A stretch of DNA of 64,000 bases from JANMMJ01 sp964543235. GTDB taxonomy: Bacteria; Pseudomonadota; Alphaproteobacteria; Rhizobiales; Aestuariivirgaceae. Positions 15,937 to 24,881 of the stretch are shown piece by piece. How positions within the stretch are numbered: the first letter of the stretch is position 1; every line of letters begins with the position of its first letter. The stretch lies in NCBI GenBank assembly GCA_964543235.1, contig CAZIXE010000001.1, positions 72,891 through 136,890 of the forward strand. The letters are read 5' to 3'. A program made the position numbers and the translations under genes. The notes below the pieces were generated by a model, which was not told the origin of the DNA, searched no databases, and worked only from the letters and a program-made list of their open reading frames with translations.

Positions 15937-17106
15937 ATGAAATTTTCCTCGATCACCGGCCGGCTCCAGGGCTTGGGCTCGGACAAGTGGGCCGTCCATA
16001 TTGCCGGGAAACAGCGTCAGGCAAGGGGCGAGAACCTCATCTTCCTCTCCATCGGCGAGCCGGACTTTGCGCCGCCGCCGGCCATCATGAATGTCGTCAC
16101 TGAGCGCATGCACGCCGGCCGCACCCGCTATTCCAACGGCCGCGGCGAGCCCGAAGTCCTCGACGCCATCGCCGGCTACTACACCAGGCGTTCCGGACAC
16201 CACGTCGCCCCCTCCCAGTGCACCTTCCTGCCGGGCACCCAGACCGCCCTGTTTGCCACCTTCCTCACCATTGCCGAGCATGGCGACGAGGTCTTGGTTC
16301 CCGATCCCTACTATGCGACCTACGAAGGCGTGATCGCCGCCTCGGGGGCGCGTTTCGTTCCCATCCGCACCCGGCCGGAAGCCGCCTTCCACCTGACACC
16401 CGAAGACCTCGAAAGCCATATCACGCCCCGTTCCCGCGCCCTCCTGCTCAACACGCCCGGCAATCCGACGGGCGCCGTGCTCTCCCGCGACGAGGTCCTC
16501 GCCATCGGCAAGGTCGCCTGGCGCCATGATCTCTGGATCGTCTGCGACGAAGTCTATGCCGATCTCACCTTCAACCGCAGCTTTGCCTCGCCGTTTGACA
16601 TCCCCGAGCTCCGTGAACGGACCATTTCCGTATCCTCGATCTCCAAATCCCATGCCATGCCGGGCTTCCGTTGCGGCTGGGCCGCCGGCTCGCAGGGCTT
16701 TTCCGACCGGCTGCTGCCCCTCGCCGAGACCATGCTGTTCGGTTCGCAGCCGTTTCTCGAGGATGCCACGGCCTTCGCCCTTTCCAATCACTTCGACGAA
16801 GTCGATGCGATGCGCCAGGCCTATATCCGCCGTGCACGGATCGTCGTCTCCGGCCTGTCCAACGCACCCCGCATTGCGGCGCGCATGCCGGAAGGCGGCA
16901 TGTTCATCATGGTCGATGTGCGGCGCACGGGATTGTCCGGCGATGCCTTCGCCATGCGGTTGCTCGACGAGGAGAATGTCGTCACCATGCCGGGCGAGAG
17001 CTTCGGCGCGGGCGGCGCCGGCCATATCCGCATCGGCCTGACCGCCAACGAGGCCGATCTCGAGGAAGCCTGCCGCCGCATCAGCCGTCTGGCCGAGAGG
17101 ATCTGA
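15937..17106 (+). CDS. Class I/II PLP-dependent aminotransferase, AruH (arginine:pyruvate transaminase)-like
   Basis: A 389-residue fold-type I aminotransferase. The PLP lysine is K237 in SSISKSHAMPGFRCGW; the NPTG-type cofactor motif appears in NTPGNPTGAVL, and DEVYADL precedes it as usual. The SKSHAM...GFRCGW segment and the C-terminal EGGMFIMVDVRRTGLSG closely resemble AruH of Pseudomonas, which converts L-arginine to 2-ketoarginine. The start ATG has AAGGA eight bases upstream. It is coupled to an amidase (ATGA overlap). With the AruI-like enzyme at 4906 it would give the first two steps of the arginine transaminase pathway; a broader aspartate/aromatic-type specificity is the alternative. 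Confidence 0.85.
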   Translation: MKFSSITGRLQGLGSDKWAVHIAGKQRQARGENLIFLSIGEPDFAPPPAIMNVVTERMHAGRTRYSNGRGEPEVLDAIAGYYTRRSGHHVAPSQCTFLPGTQTALFATFLTIAEHGDEVLVPDPYYATYEGVIAASGARFVPIRTRPEAAFHLTPEDLESHITPRSRALLLNTPGNPTGAVLSRDEVLAIGKVAWRHDLWIVCDEVYADLTFNRSFASPFDIPELRERTISVSSISKSHAMPGFRCGWAAGSQGFSDRLLPLAETMLFGSQPFLEDATAFALSNHFDEVDAMRQAYIRRARIVVSGLSNAPRIAARMPEGGMFIMVDVRRTGLSGDAFAMRLLDEENVVTMPGESFGAGGAGHIRIGLTANEADLEEACRRISRLAERI

Positions 17107-18542
17107 TGAACAACGAGGACCTCTGCTATCTCTCCGCGACCGAGGCCCTGAAGCTCTTCCGTTCCCGCCGCCTGTCGCCGCATGAGCTCATGCTGGCCAT
17201 CGTCACGCGCGCCGAAGCCGTCAATCCCATCATCAACTGCTTTGCCGACCGCTATTTTGACGAGGCGCTGACCCATGCAAGGGTCTCGGAGCAGCTCTAT
17301 ATGCGCCGCGGGGCCAAGCTGCGGCCGCTCGAGGGCATCCCGCTCGCCGTCAAGGATGCCCAGCGCGTCATGGGCAAGCGGACGACCCATGGCTCGCTCA
17401 TCTTCGAGGATAACATCGACGCCGTCTCAGATCCCATGATCGAACGTCTCGAGAATGCCGGCGCCATCATTTTCGCCCGCACCACCACGCCGGAATTCTG
17501 CCTGTCGGGCGTGTGTTATTCGCGGATCTGGGGCAACACCCTGAATCCCTGGAACACCGAATATGGGCCTGGCGGTTCGTCGGGCGGCTCGGGTGCGGCG
17601 CTGGCCGCAGGCATTGCGACCCTGGCGACCGGCACCGATATCGCGGGCTCGATCCGCATTCCGGCTTCCGCCTGTGGCGTGGTGGGTTTCAAGCCGCCCC
17701 ATGGCCGCAATCCCGACGGTCACCCCGCCAGCGTCGATCGCTTCAACCATTGCGGTCCCATGACCCGATCGATTGCCGACGCCGCCCTGATGCAGTCGAT
17801 CACGGCGGGGCCGCATGAGCTGGATCACGATTCGCTGCGCAGTCCCGTCAGCCTGCCGGACAAGCCCGGCAGCATCCGTGGGCTGAGGATCGCCTACTCG
17901 CTCGATTTCGGTTACGTCCCGCTCGCCGACGACGTGCGCAAGAACACCTTGAAGGCCATCAAGGTCTTCAAGTCGCTGGGTGCCCAGGTCGAAGAAGTCG
18001 ACCTCGGCTGGACCCGGGAAATCGATGAGCTCTCGCTGCACTGGTACAACACCATGCACTTTGGCCGTCAGACCGTCTGGTGGAAACGGACTCACGCTAA
18101 CCTGATGACCGACTATGCGCTCAAGCTTGCCGACGCCATCGAGCGGACGACCGCCATCGACGACGTGCACAAGGCCTGGGACATGATCCACCGCATGTAC
18201 CAGACACTGGGGCCCATCCTCGCGCGCTTCGACGTGTTCGTCTGCCCGACCCTGAACATTCCGGCTGTCAGAGCGGAGCATGATCCCTGGGATCCGGATT
18301 TCCGCATCAACGGCATCCGCGTCGACGCCGAGAATGGCTGGATCATGACGCACCAGTTCAACATGCTGCACAATTGCCCGGTGCTGGCCGTTCCATCCGG
18401 CCATTCGGCGGAAGGCGTGCCGACCGGCATCCAGATCGTGGCCAGAACCTGGGACGATGCCCGCGTGTTCAGGGCGGGTCTCGCCTATGAGAAGGCGGTC
18501 GGCGGCTGGTACGACAAGAAGATCAAGCGCCCGCGCTTTTGA
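17106..18542 (+). CDS. Amidase signature family protein
   Basis: A 478-residue hydrolase of the amidase signature (GatA-like) family. The Ser-Ser-Lys triad is visible as K83 (LAVKDAQ), S158 (GPGGSSGGSG) and S182 (DIAGSIRIP). The start overlaps the aminotransferase stop codon, so both proteins are made from one message. The long unrelated frame upstream of 17106 is a shadow. The substrate is unknown; in an arginine/polyamine setting a guanidino- or carboxamide such as 4-guanidinobutyramide would be attractive, but this is only contextual. It converges with the N-carbamoylputrescine amidase gene four bases beyond its stop codon. Confidence 0.88.
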   Translation: MNNEDLCYLSATEALKLFRSRRLSPHELMLAIVTRAEAVNPIINCFADRYFDEALTHARVSEQLYMRRGAKLRPLEGIPLAVKDAQRVMGKRTTHGSLIFEDNIDAVSDPMIERLENAGAIIFARTTTPEFCLSGVCYSRIWGNTLNPWNTEYGPGGSSGGSGAALAAGIATLATGTDIAGSIRIPASACGVVGFKPPHGRNPDGHPASVDRFNHCGPMTRSIADAALMQSITAGPHELDHDSLRSPVSLPDKPGSIRGLRIAYSLDFGYVPLADDVRKNTLKAIKVFKSLGAQVEEVDLGWTREIDELSLHWYNTMHFGRQTVWWKRTHANLMTDYALKLADAIERTTAIDDVHKAWDMIHRMYQTLGPILARFDVFVCPTLNIPAVRAEHDPWDPDFRINGIRVDAENGWIMTHQFNMLHNCPVLAVPSGHSAEGVPTGIQIVARTWDDARVFRAGLAYEKAVGGWYDKKIKRPRF

Positions 18543-18546
18543 GTGC

Positions 18547-19440
18547 TTATGCGGCGGCACTCTTCAGCCGGCCGTCCAGCGTCATCAGCGCCCCGTACAT
18601 TTCCGGACGCCGGTCGCGGAACACGCCCCAGCTGCGCCGCAGCTCGGCAATGGCATCGAGATCGAACTCGTGCACCCTGGTCCCTTCCTCGCTGCGGTCC
18701 ATCTCGGCGACCTTCTCGCCCTGCCAGTCGGCGATGAACGAGCGGCCATAGAAGATATCCGACCGTCCATCCGGCGCGGTCTCCTTGCCGACCCGGTTGG
18801 AGGCGATGAGCGGCATGATATTGGCGGCCGCGTGTCCCCGCATGGTGTTCTGCCAGTGGGTGCTCGAGTCATAGCCGGGATTGGGCGGTTCCGAGCCGAT
18901 GGCCGTCGGATAGAGCAGCACTTCCGCTCCCATCAGCGCCATGGCCCGCGCGCATTCCGGGAACCACTGGTCCCAGCAGATTCCGACGCCGATCCGGCCA
19001 TGGGCCGTGTCCCAGACCTTGAATCCGGTGTCGCCGGGCGAAAAGTAGAACTTCTCCTGATAGCCGCGGCCGTCGGGGATATGGGTCTTGCGGTAGAAGC
19101 CGAGCTCGCGGCCGTCGGCATCGGCGATGACCGTCGTGTTGTAATGCGTGTTTCCCGCCCTTTCGAACACGCTGACCGGCAGCACCACGCCGAGTTCGCC
19201 TGCCAGGGCGGCAAACCGCGTCACCGTGCGGTGGTTGTCGAGGGGCTCGGCCCGGGCGAGGAACCGCGCGTGCTGCTCGATGCAGAAATAGTCGCCATCG
19301 AACAGTTCCTGCAGCAGCACGATCTGCGCGCCCTGCCGTGCCGCATCCCGCACCAGGCGCTCGGCCTTGTCACAGTTCTTCTGCCAGTCGCCTTCCGAAG
19401 CCATCTGGGTGACGGCAACCTTGACACTTCGCTTGCTCAA
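18547..19440 (-). CDS. aguB: N-carbamoylputrescine amidase
   Basis: A 297-residue nitrilase-superfamily hydrolase that turns N-carbamoylputrescine into putrescine, CO2 and ammonia in agmatine use. The catalytic triad is E45 (LLQELFDGDY), K118 (YRKTHIPDG) and C155 (GICWDQWFPE). The segments ELFDGDYFC and IPDGRGYQEKFYFSPG are hallmarks of the AguB clade rather than of general nitrilases. It is the last gene of a three-gene minus-strand operon; its ATG overlaps the stop of the amine dehydrogenase-like gene by four bases. No agmatine deiminase (aguA) is seen in the window, so the substrate must come from elsewhere. Confidence 0.92.
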   Translation of the reverse strand: MSKRSVKVAVTQMASEGDWQKNCDKAERLVRDAARQGAQIVLLQELFDGDYFCIEQHARFLARAEPLDNHRTVTRFAALAGELGVVLPVSVFERAGNTHYNTTVIADADGRELGFYRKTHIPDGRGYQEKFYFSPGDTGFKVWDTAHGRIGVGICWDQWFPECARAMALMGAEVLLYPTAIGSEPPNPGYDSSTHWQNTMRGHAAANIMPLIASNRVGKETAPDGRSDIFYGRSFIADWQGEKVAEMDRSEEGTRVHEFDLDAIAELRRSWGVFRDRRPEMYGALMTLDGRLKSAAA

Positions 19441-21503
19441 TTCATGATCCTCGCCACTTCGCGCCGGAACGGCAGGCCATCGCCCGCGTCCGGCGCATCC
19501 AGTTCCTCGGCATAGCGGTGGCCGGCATAGGTGGCCCAGGCAATTGCCGCCGGCGCGCAGGCATCGCCGATCACCCTGACCGAAGCGATGCCATGGTCAC
19601 TCCACTCCGCCTCGCGCGCCTTGAGTTCGAGGTAGAGCCGGTCATTGGGGAGCCGCGCCGTTACCATCACCACGGCATCGCAGCCGATCTCTTCCGTCCG
19701 GCCGGTATAGGTGCAGGCCGCCACGACCGCATCCCCTTTGACTGCCGTGACCGCCCGCGTCACCCTGACATCGACACCGGTCTCCAGGAGCCGCGCCTGG
19801 ATCAGGCCCTGTTCCAGCGTATTGAAGCTCCATTCCGCCACCCGCGATGACGGCGTGAGATAGGTGACGGCATTGCCGTTCGCCACAAGGAGTTCCGCCA
19901 GTACACTGCCCATGTAGTAATGATCGTCATCATAGAGGACTACCCGGCCCTGGGGCAGGCGCCCGTCCATGAGATCATCCGGCGTGAAGACAGGCATCCC
20001 TGCGTCGATCGCAAGCGGCAATGTGTGGTAACGCGCCACCCCGTCCCGCCGCCAGGTGGCGCCGGTTGCCACCGCCACATGCGCGAAGCCGAACTCCAGC
20101 ACCTCAGCCGCGCTGAGCGCCGATGACCGGTAGACCTCGACATTGCTCATCTTCTGGATCTGGCCCTGCCGGTAGTCGCGCACCCGTCCCCAGGCCGCGA
20201 GCCCGGGCAGGCGGCATTCCTTCGCCACCCTGCCCCCGAGTTCCGTGCCCGCCTCGGCGAGAGCCACTTCATAACCCCTGACGCCCAGCTTGTGCGCCGC
20301 CGAAAGCCCTGCTGGCCCGGCGCCCACCACCAGAACCCTGCTGTCGGATGCTTTCGCCCTGATCCGCTCCGGGTGCCAGCCCTTGCGCCACTCCTCCATG
20401 AACGATGAATTCTGGGTGCAGCGCGACAGCGACATGGTCATGTCGCCCGTGACACAGATGTTGCAGCCGATGCACTCGCGGATGTCTTCGATGCGGCCTT
20501 CGTCGATCTTCTTCGGCAGGAACGGATCGGCGATGGAGGGCCGCGCCGCGCCGATGAAATCGAGGATGCCCTGCTTCACCTGCCGCACCATGAGATCGGG
20601 CGAGGTGAAGCGGCCCACCCCGACCACCGGCTTCGGCGTCAGCGCCTTGATACCCCTGATCAACTCCTCCTGGGCGGCCTCCGGCTTGAACCGCGATGTT
20701 CCGGAACACGCCTCCCAGGTGCCATGCGCAAAATCCCAGAGGTCCGGCAGTTCGGCATGCATCGCCACGATGTCGCGCATCTGCGTGTTGGAGAGCCCCT
20801 GTTCGCCCGCCATTTCGTCCAGCGACAGGCGCACGGTGATGGCGCACCTGTCGCCCGCTTCGTCCTTCGCGTCTGAAATCAGTTCCCGCAGCAGCCGTGT
20901 GCGGTTTTCGAGCGATCCGCCGTATTCATCGGTGCGTTGATTGGTCCGGGGGCTGAGGAAATGCTGGATGACGCCGAACCCGTGCGCCCCATAGAGGCAA
21001 AGGATGTCATAGCCTGCCCGCTTGGCCCGCCGATAGGCCAGCCGGTGCCAGTGCCGCAGGTTGCGGATGTCCTCCTTGTCCATGGCCCGCGCCTGCACCG
21101 GATCGCTGGTGAAGGTCAGGATCGGCATGTGCATGGGCGCCAGCGGCACCTCGCGGGTATAGAGGTTGGGGCCGTTGGCGCCGCTGTAGGCCAGTTCGAT
21201 GCCGGCCAGTGCCCCGTGGCTGTGGATGGCATCGGCCATCTTGGCCAGCGCCGGCATGTCGTCCTCATCCCAGATCCTGAGCTCGATGAACGGGGTGATT
21301 TCCGACGTGTGGTGGATTTCCACCTGCTCGGTGAAGATGACGCCCCAGCCGCCCTCCGACTTGACCCGTCGCATCTCGGCCGCAGCGGAAGGATCGCGAT
21401 AGCCGCCGCCATTGCAGTGCGGCACCTGGTAGAAGCGGTTCTTGGCGGTGACCGGCCCGATCTTTACCGGCTCGAACAGGATGTCGTAGCGCGGATCACG
21501 CAT
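19437..21503 (-). CDS. Trimethylamine/dimethylamine/histamine dehydrogenase-type iron-sulfur flavoprotein
   Basis: A 688-residue oxidoreductase of the old-yellow-enzyme/TMADH family. Cys30 in FYQVPHC is at the position of the cysteine that covalently binds FMN in trimethylamine dehydrogenase; Y171 and H174 (YGAHGFG) match its active-site Tyr-His pair; C344, C347, C350 and C362 form the 4Fe-4S motif (CIGCNIC plus CTQN). A C-terminal FAD/ADP-binding Rossmann domain starts at VLVVGAGPAGLS near 393. Family members oxidatively demethylate or deaminate amines and pass electrons to an electron-transfer flavoprotein. I use the ATG at 21503, overlapping the upstream gene by eight bases. With polyamine genes on both sides, an amine substrate is likely, but which one is unknown. 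Confidence 0.88.
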   Translation of the reverse strand: MRDPRYDILFEPVKIGPVTAKNRFYQVPHCNGGGYRDPSAAAEMRRVKSEGGWGVIFTEQVEIHHTSEITPFIELRIWDEDDMPALAKMADAIHSHGALAGIELAYSGANGPNLYTREVPLAPMHMPILTFTSDPVQARAMDKEDIRNLRHWHRLAYRRAKRAGYDILCLYGAHGFGVIQHFLSPRTNQRTDEYGGSLENRTRLLRELISDAKDEAGDRCAITVRLSLDEMAGEQGLSNTQMRDIVAMHAELPDLWDFAHGTWEACSGTSRFKPEAAQEELIRGIKALTPKPVVGVGRFTSPDLMVRQVKQGILDFIGAARPSIADPFLPKKIDEGRIEDIRECIGCNICVTGDMTMSLSRCTQNSSFMEEWRKGWHPERIRAKASDSRVLVVGAGPAGLSAAHKLGVRGYEVALAEAGTELGGRVAKECRLPGLAAWGRVRDYRQGQIQKMSNVEVYRSSALSAAEVLEFGFAHVAVATGATWRRDGVARYHTLPLAIDAGMPVFTPDDLMDGRLPQGRVVLYDDDHYYMGSVLAELLVANGNAVTYLTPSSRVAEWSFNTLEQGLIQARLLETGVDVRVTRAVTAVKGDAVVAACTYTGRTEEIGCDAVVMVTARLPNDRLYLELKAREAEWSDHGIASVRVIGDACAPAAIAWATYAGHRYAEELDAPDAGDGLPFRREVARIMN

Positions 21504-22527
21504 CGAGAAAGCCTTCGAGCACATTCACCGTGTTGATGCCGATCGCCTCGATCGCATAGCCCCCCTCCATCACGAACAGGGTTGGCAGCTTGAGCTTCGC
21601 GATCCGCGCCCCGTAGGACTTGAAATCGGCCGAGGTCAGCTTGAAGAAGCTGATCGGATCGTCCTTGAACGTATCGACGCCGAGCGACACTACGAGGACT
21701 TCCGCGCCATACGACCTGATCTTCCGGCAGGCGCTTTCCAGTGCTTTGCTCCACCCATCAAACGCGGTGCCGGGCGGCATCGGATAGTTGATGTTGTAGC
21801 CTTCGCCCTTGCCCTTGCCGGTCTCGTCCTTGTAGCCGAGAAAATGCGGATAGGCGTATTCGGGAGCGCCGTGCAGCGAGATGAACAGCACGTCGCTGCG
21901 GTCGTAGAAAATATCCTGCGTGCCGTTGCCGTGGTGGAAATCGACATCGAAAATGGCGACGCGCGAAGCCCCGGCATCGCGAAAGGCCTGCGCCGCAATC
22001 GCCGCATTGTTGAGAAAGCAGTAGCCGCCATAGAGATCGTCATGGGCGTGATGGCCGGGCGGACGGCACAGTGCGAAGGCCGCGGGATCGCCCGCCGCCA
22101 CGAGCTTCTGCGCCGTGAGCGCCACCGCCGCCGAGGTCCGCGCCGCGTCCCAAGTGCCTGCTGTGATGCAGGTCTCGACCGAATGGGCGAAGAAACCTAC
22201 CTTGCCGTCGATCTGCCTGGGGCAGCGCGCCTGCTGCATGGAACGTGTCGGAAACACCGTGGGCACGATCTCGCCGCGATAGCCCGCCCTGGTCCATTCC
22301 GCCCAGGCGCCTTCCAGGAACGCGAGATAATCCCTGCCGTGGACCTTCCTGACCACGCCCATGTCGAGCGGCGATGGTGCCACGAACTCTGTCATCCTTC
22401 GTTTCTTCAGCTCACGGAGGATATATTCCATGCGCGACGGCCGCTCGAATGGTGTGACGAACTCGCCGCCATAAACCTCGGCTTGTGCGAAATGCGCGCG
22501 GTGATCGTCACTGTAGACTGTCTTCAT
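21496..22527 (-). CDS. Acetylpolyamine amidohydrolase (histone deacetylase family)
   Basis: A 343-residue zinc hydrolase closely resembling Mycoplana ramosa acetylpolyamine amidohydrolase over its whole length (for example RPPGHHAHDD, DVDFHHGNGTQDIFYDR, SLGVDTFKDDPISFFKLT). The catalytic histidine pair is H159-H160; zinc ligands are D196, H198 and the Asp in GVDTF. It deacetylates N-acetylated polyamines such as acetylputrescine, feeding polyamine catabolism. It is the first gene of the minus-strand operon with the amine dehydrogenase and aguB, and lies divergent from the RNA helicase gene. Action on acetylated cadaverine or other acetylamines is possible. Confidence 0.93.
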   Translation of the reverse strand: MKTVYSDDHRAHFAQAEVYGGEFVTPFERPSRMEYILRELKKRRMTEFVAPSPLDMGVVRKVHGRDYLAFLEGAWAEWTRAGYRGEIVPTVFPTRSMQQARCPRQIDGKVGFFAHSVETCITAGTWDAARTSAAVALTAQKLVAAGDPAAFALCRPPGHHAHDDLYGGYCFLNNAAIAAQAFRDAGASRVAIFDVDFHHGNGTQDIFYDRSDVLFISLHGAPEYAYPHFLGYKDETGKGKGEGYNINYPMPPGTAFDGWSKALESACRKIRSYGAEVLVVSLGVDTFKDDPISFFKLTSADFKSYGARIAKLKLPTLFVMEGGYAIEAIGINTVNVLEGFLDA

Positions 22528-22867
22528 GAGGCGCCTCCCTTGGGCACGAGTGTGTCAGAGGCCCCGTGGCATTGCAATTTGCCAGTAGCTGCACGGTGTT
22601 CACGCCACGCTAACCTTGTTTCGCATCTGCGAGATTGACCTTGACTTCCCCACCGGATACGCCCATATGCGCGCCAGGGTCAGTCACCAACAAGAATGAC
22701 GTGAGGCCGCTGCAACGTTGTGCGGCCGTTCCGGCAGACCCCTCGATCCCGAACATTCCTGTCACGTGGGAAGGTTTAAGCGCCCATCAGGCCCGCGCGA
22801 AATCTCGCACGTGGCCGATTCGGACATGGTGTGCGCTTCCCACAACGCTCCGAACGAAAGCATTATT
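22528..22867 (+). other. 340-base divergent spacer between acetylpolyamine amidohydrolase and RNA helicase
   Basis: Contains divergent promoters and the long leader of the helicase. I see a plausible rightward promoter (22641-22669) and no convincing gene. In-frame codons continue upstream of the helicase start (an ATG at 22826 and one at 22718), but family alignment supports the GTG at 22868. Confidence 0.6.
22641..22669 (+). promoter_or_regulatory. Predicted promoter of the DEAD-box helicase gene
   Basis: TTGACT at 22641-22646, 17-base spacer, CATATG at 22664-22669. Initiation would give a leader of about 190 bases before the GTG start, long enough for post-transcriptional or cold-shock control as in other RNA-helicase genes. 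The -10 is only a moderate match. Confidence 0.4.
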
Positions 22868-24238
22868 GTGAACGCATTTTCCGAACTGAATCTGTCCACA
22901 CCTCTTCTCAAGGCACTGGCCGCCGAAGGCTATGAACGGCCGACCCCGATCCAGGCCAGGGCCATACCTGAGCTCGTCAGGGGCCGTGATCTGCTGGGCA
23001 TCGCCCAGACCGGCACCGGCAAGACCGCCGCCTTTGCCCTGCCCATCCTCGACCGCCTCGCGGCCCGCAACGAACCGCCGGCCCGCCACAGCTGCCGCGC
23101 CCTGATCCTGACGCCGACCCGCGAGCTTGCCGCCCAGATCGGCGACAGCTTCAAGACCTACGGCCGCAACCTGAAGGTTTCCCGCGCCGTGGTCTTCGGT
23201 GGTGTCTCGATCGGCAGGCAGATCGACATTCTGCGTGGCGGCGTGGACATTCTCGTCGCCACCCCCGGCCGGCTCGTTGACCTGATCGAGCGCCGCGCCG
23301 TAACCCTGGCCAAAGTCGAGATTCTCGTCCTCGATGAGGTCGACCAGATGCTCGATCTCGGTTTCATCCATGCCATCCGCAAGATCACCGGCCTGTTGCC
23401 GAAGCAGCGCCAGAACCTGTTCTTCTCGGCCACCATGCCGAAGGAGATTGCCGGCCTTGCCGATGCCCTCCTGACCAATCCCGCGCGGGTCGAGGTCGCC
23501 CCCGTTGCGACCACGGCCGAGCGCGTGCGCCAGAGCGTCATCCATGTCGACCAGTCGCGCAAGCCGCAGCTGCTCGCCGCCCTGCTCGGCGACGTCAGCA
23601 TGACACGCACCCTGGTCTTCACCCGCACCAAGCACGGTGCCGACCGCGTGGTGAAGGGTCTCAATGCGGCCGGCATTACTGCCGCGGCGATCCATGGCAA
23701 CAAGAGCCAGGGCCAGCGCGAGCGCGCCCTGGCCGGCTTCAAGGCCGGCAAGGTCCTCGTGCTGGTCGCCACCGACATCGCTGCCCGCGGCATCGATATC
23801 GACAGTGTCAGCCATGTGGTGAATTACGATCTTCCGCATGTGCCCGAGAGCTATGTCCACCGCATCGGCCGCACCGCCAGGGCCGGTGCCGAGGGCATCG
23901 CCATCGCCTTCTGCTCGGCCGACGAGCGCCCGCTGCTCCGCGACATCGAGAGGACCATCCGCCAGCAGGTGCCGGTCATTGTGCATCCGCTGGGCCTGAG
24001 CCATGTCCCGCCGGCCCCGGCGCCGGGCCAGCGCCCGCCGCAGCAGAAGCCGCGCCACGCGCAGCAGCAGCCGAAAAAGTCTGGTGCACCGCAGCGCGGC
24101 GAAAAACGCCACGCTGATGCCCGCCCCGCCAACGGCAATGCGCCATTGAAGCGGGGTGACGGCAAGCCGTCCTGGATGAAGCGGCTGGGCAACAACGGCA
24201 ACAAGGGCAGTCGCGCCGCCGTCCGCTTCGGCGTGTAG
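22868..24238 (+). CDS. DEAD-box ATP-dependent RNA helicase, RhlE-like, with DEVD motif II
   Basis: A 456-residue RNA helicase for ribosome assembly or RNA turnover. The Q motif is GYERPTPIQ (21-29), motif I AQTGTGKT (46-53), Ia PTRELAAQ, motif II D156-E-V-D159, motif III SAT (187-189), V ATDIAARGID and VI HRIGRTARAG. Motif II reads DEVD rather than DEAD, a change in the third position only. The C-terminal 90 residues are a basic, Pro/Gln/Lys-rich tail of the kind that binds RNA. I chose the GTG at 22868 because NAFSELNLSTPLLKAL is the family N-terminus. QMLDLGF after motif II is typical of RhlE. Confidence 0.93.
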   Translation: MNAFSELNLSTPLLKALAAEGYERPTPIQARAIPELVRGRDLLGIAQTGTGKTAAFALPILDRLAARNEPPARHSCRALILTPTRELAAQIGDSFKTYGRNLKVSRAVVFGGVSIGRQIDILRGGVDILVATPGRLVDLIERRAVTLAKVEILVLDEVDQMLDLGFIHAIRKITGLLPKQRQNLFFSATMPKEIAGLADALLTNPARVEVAPVATTAERVRQSVIHVDQSRKPQLLAALLGDVSMTRTLVFTRTKHGADRVVKGLNAAGITAAAIHGNKSQGQRERALAGFKAGKVLVLVATDIAARGIDIDSVSHVVNYDLPHVPESYVHRIGRTARAGAEGIAIAFCSADERPLLRDIERTIRQQVPVIVHPLGLSHVPPAPAPGQRPPQQKPRHAQQQPKKSGAPQRGEKRHADARPANGNAPLKRGDGKPSWMKRLGNNGNKGSRAAVRFGV

Positions 24239-24306
24239 CCTGCGCGCCCGCCCTTGCCAAGCCCGCCGCGCTGAGGGATGAATCCCCGATCTGAAGGAGG
24301 CGGGCA

Positions 24307-24612
24307 ATGGCGCGCCGGTGGCTGCTGCTGTCGAACTACAACGCGCTCATGGTGTTCATCGCCATGGGCGTCTTTGCCGGACTGTTCACCTGGAACTCGT
24401 TCAATCTCGTTCATCTCGCCATGGAGAACATCCGCTACATCGGCGAGTTTGGCCGCCTCGCCATCGTCGAGGGCGGGCTGCGGCAGCTCCTGGAGATCGT
24501 CGCTTACGGCTATGTCTCCCTCGCCTTCTATGTCGGCTTCAAGGCCTGCGAGGTCGAACTGGTGCACCGCTGGCGGAACTGGCAGGCCCCCTCGCCGGCC
24601 ACCCCGCCGTAA
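24307..24612 (+). CDS. Small membrane protein of unknown function
   Basis: A 101-residue protein that I do not recognise. A strong ribosome-binding site (AAGGAGG) lies eight bases upstream of the ATG. One clear hydrophobic segment (YNALMVFIAMGVFAGLF, about residues 11-27) and a second weaker one (IVAYGYVSLAFYVGF, about 64-78) suggest two membrane passes with a short loop between. The C-terminus is basic then proline-rich. It is 68 bases downstream of the helicase and could share its message. No function can be assigned. Confidence 0.72.
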   Translation: MARRWLLLSNYNALMVFIAMGVFAGLFTWNSFNLVHLAMENIRYIGEFGRLAIVEGGLRQLLEIVAYGYVSLAFYVGFKACEVELVHRWRNWQAPSPATPP

Positions 24613-24881
24613 GGGGTCCTGGAGGCCGCCGCCGGATCACCCAGAATAGGACCAAAGGCACATTGATAGGCTTTTAATAGCCCTCCGGAGGCCGTACAGG
24701 GCCCTCGCCAGGGGGTGCCGCTAGGGGGGATGCCGCCAGTACTAAATTCCTGTCAGCGAACGCCGCAGGTGCCTTGGATTGGATTTCTACCTTTACACTA
24801 AATAAATGCCAAAGATACAATCGGAAATAGTCGTCTGCTCACCCGCAGCGCCGCGCTCACCATCACCAATCATAATCCATC

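Noticed and set aside
22718..22867. Upstream extension of the RNA helicase by 50 codons
   Set aside because: The added residues have no family similarity and cross a predicted promoter leader; the GTG at 22868 gives the standard N-terminus.
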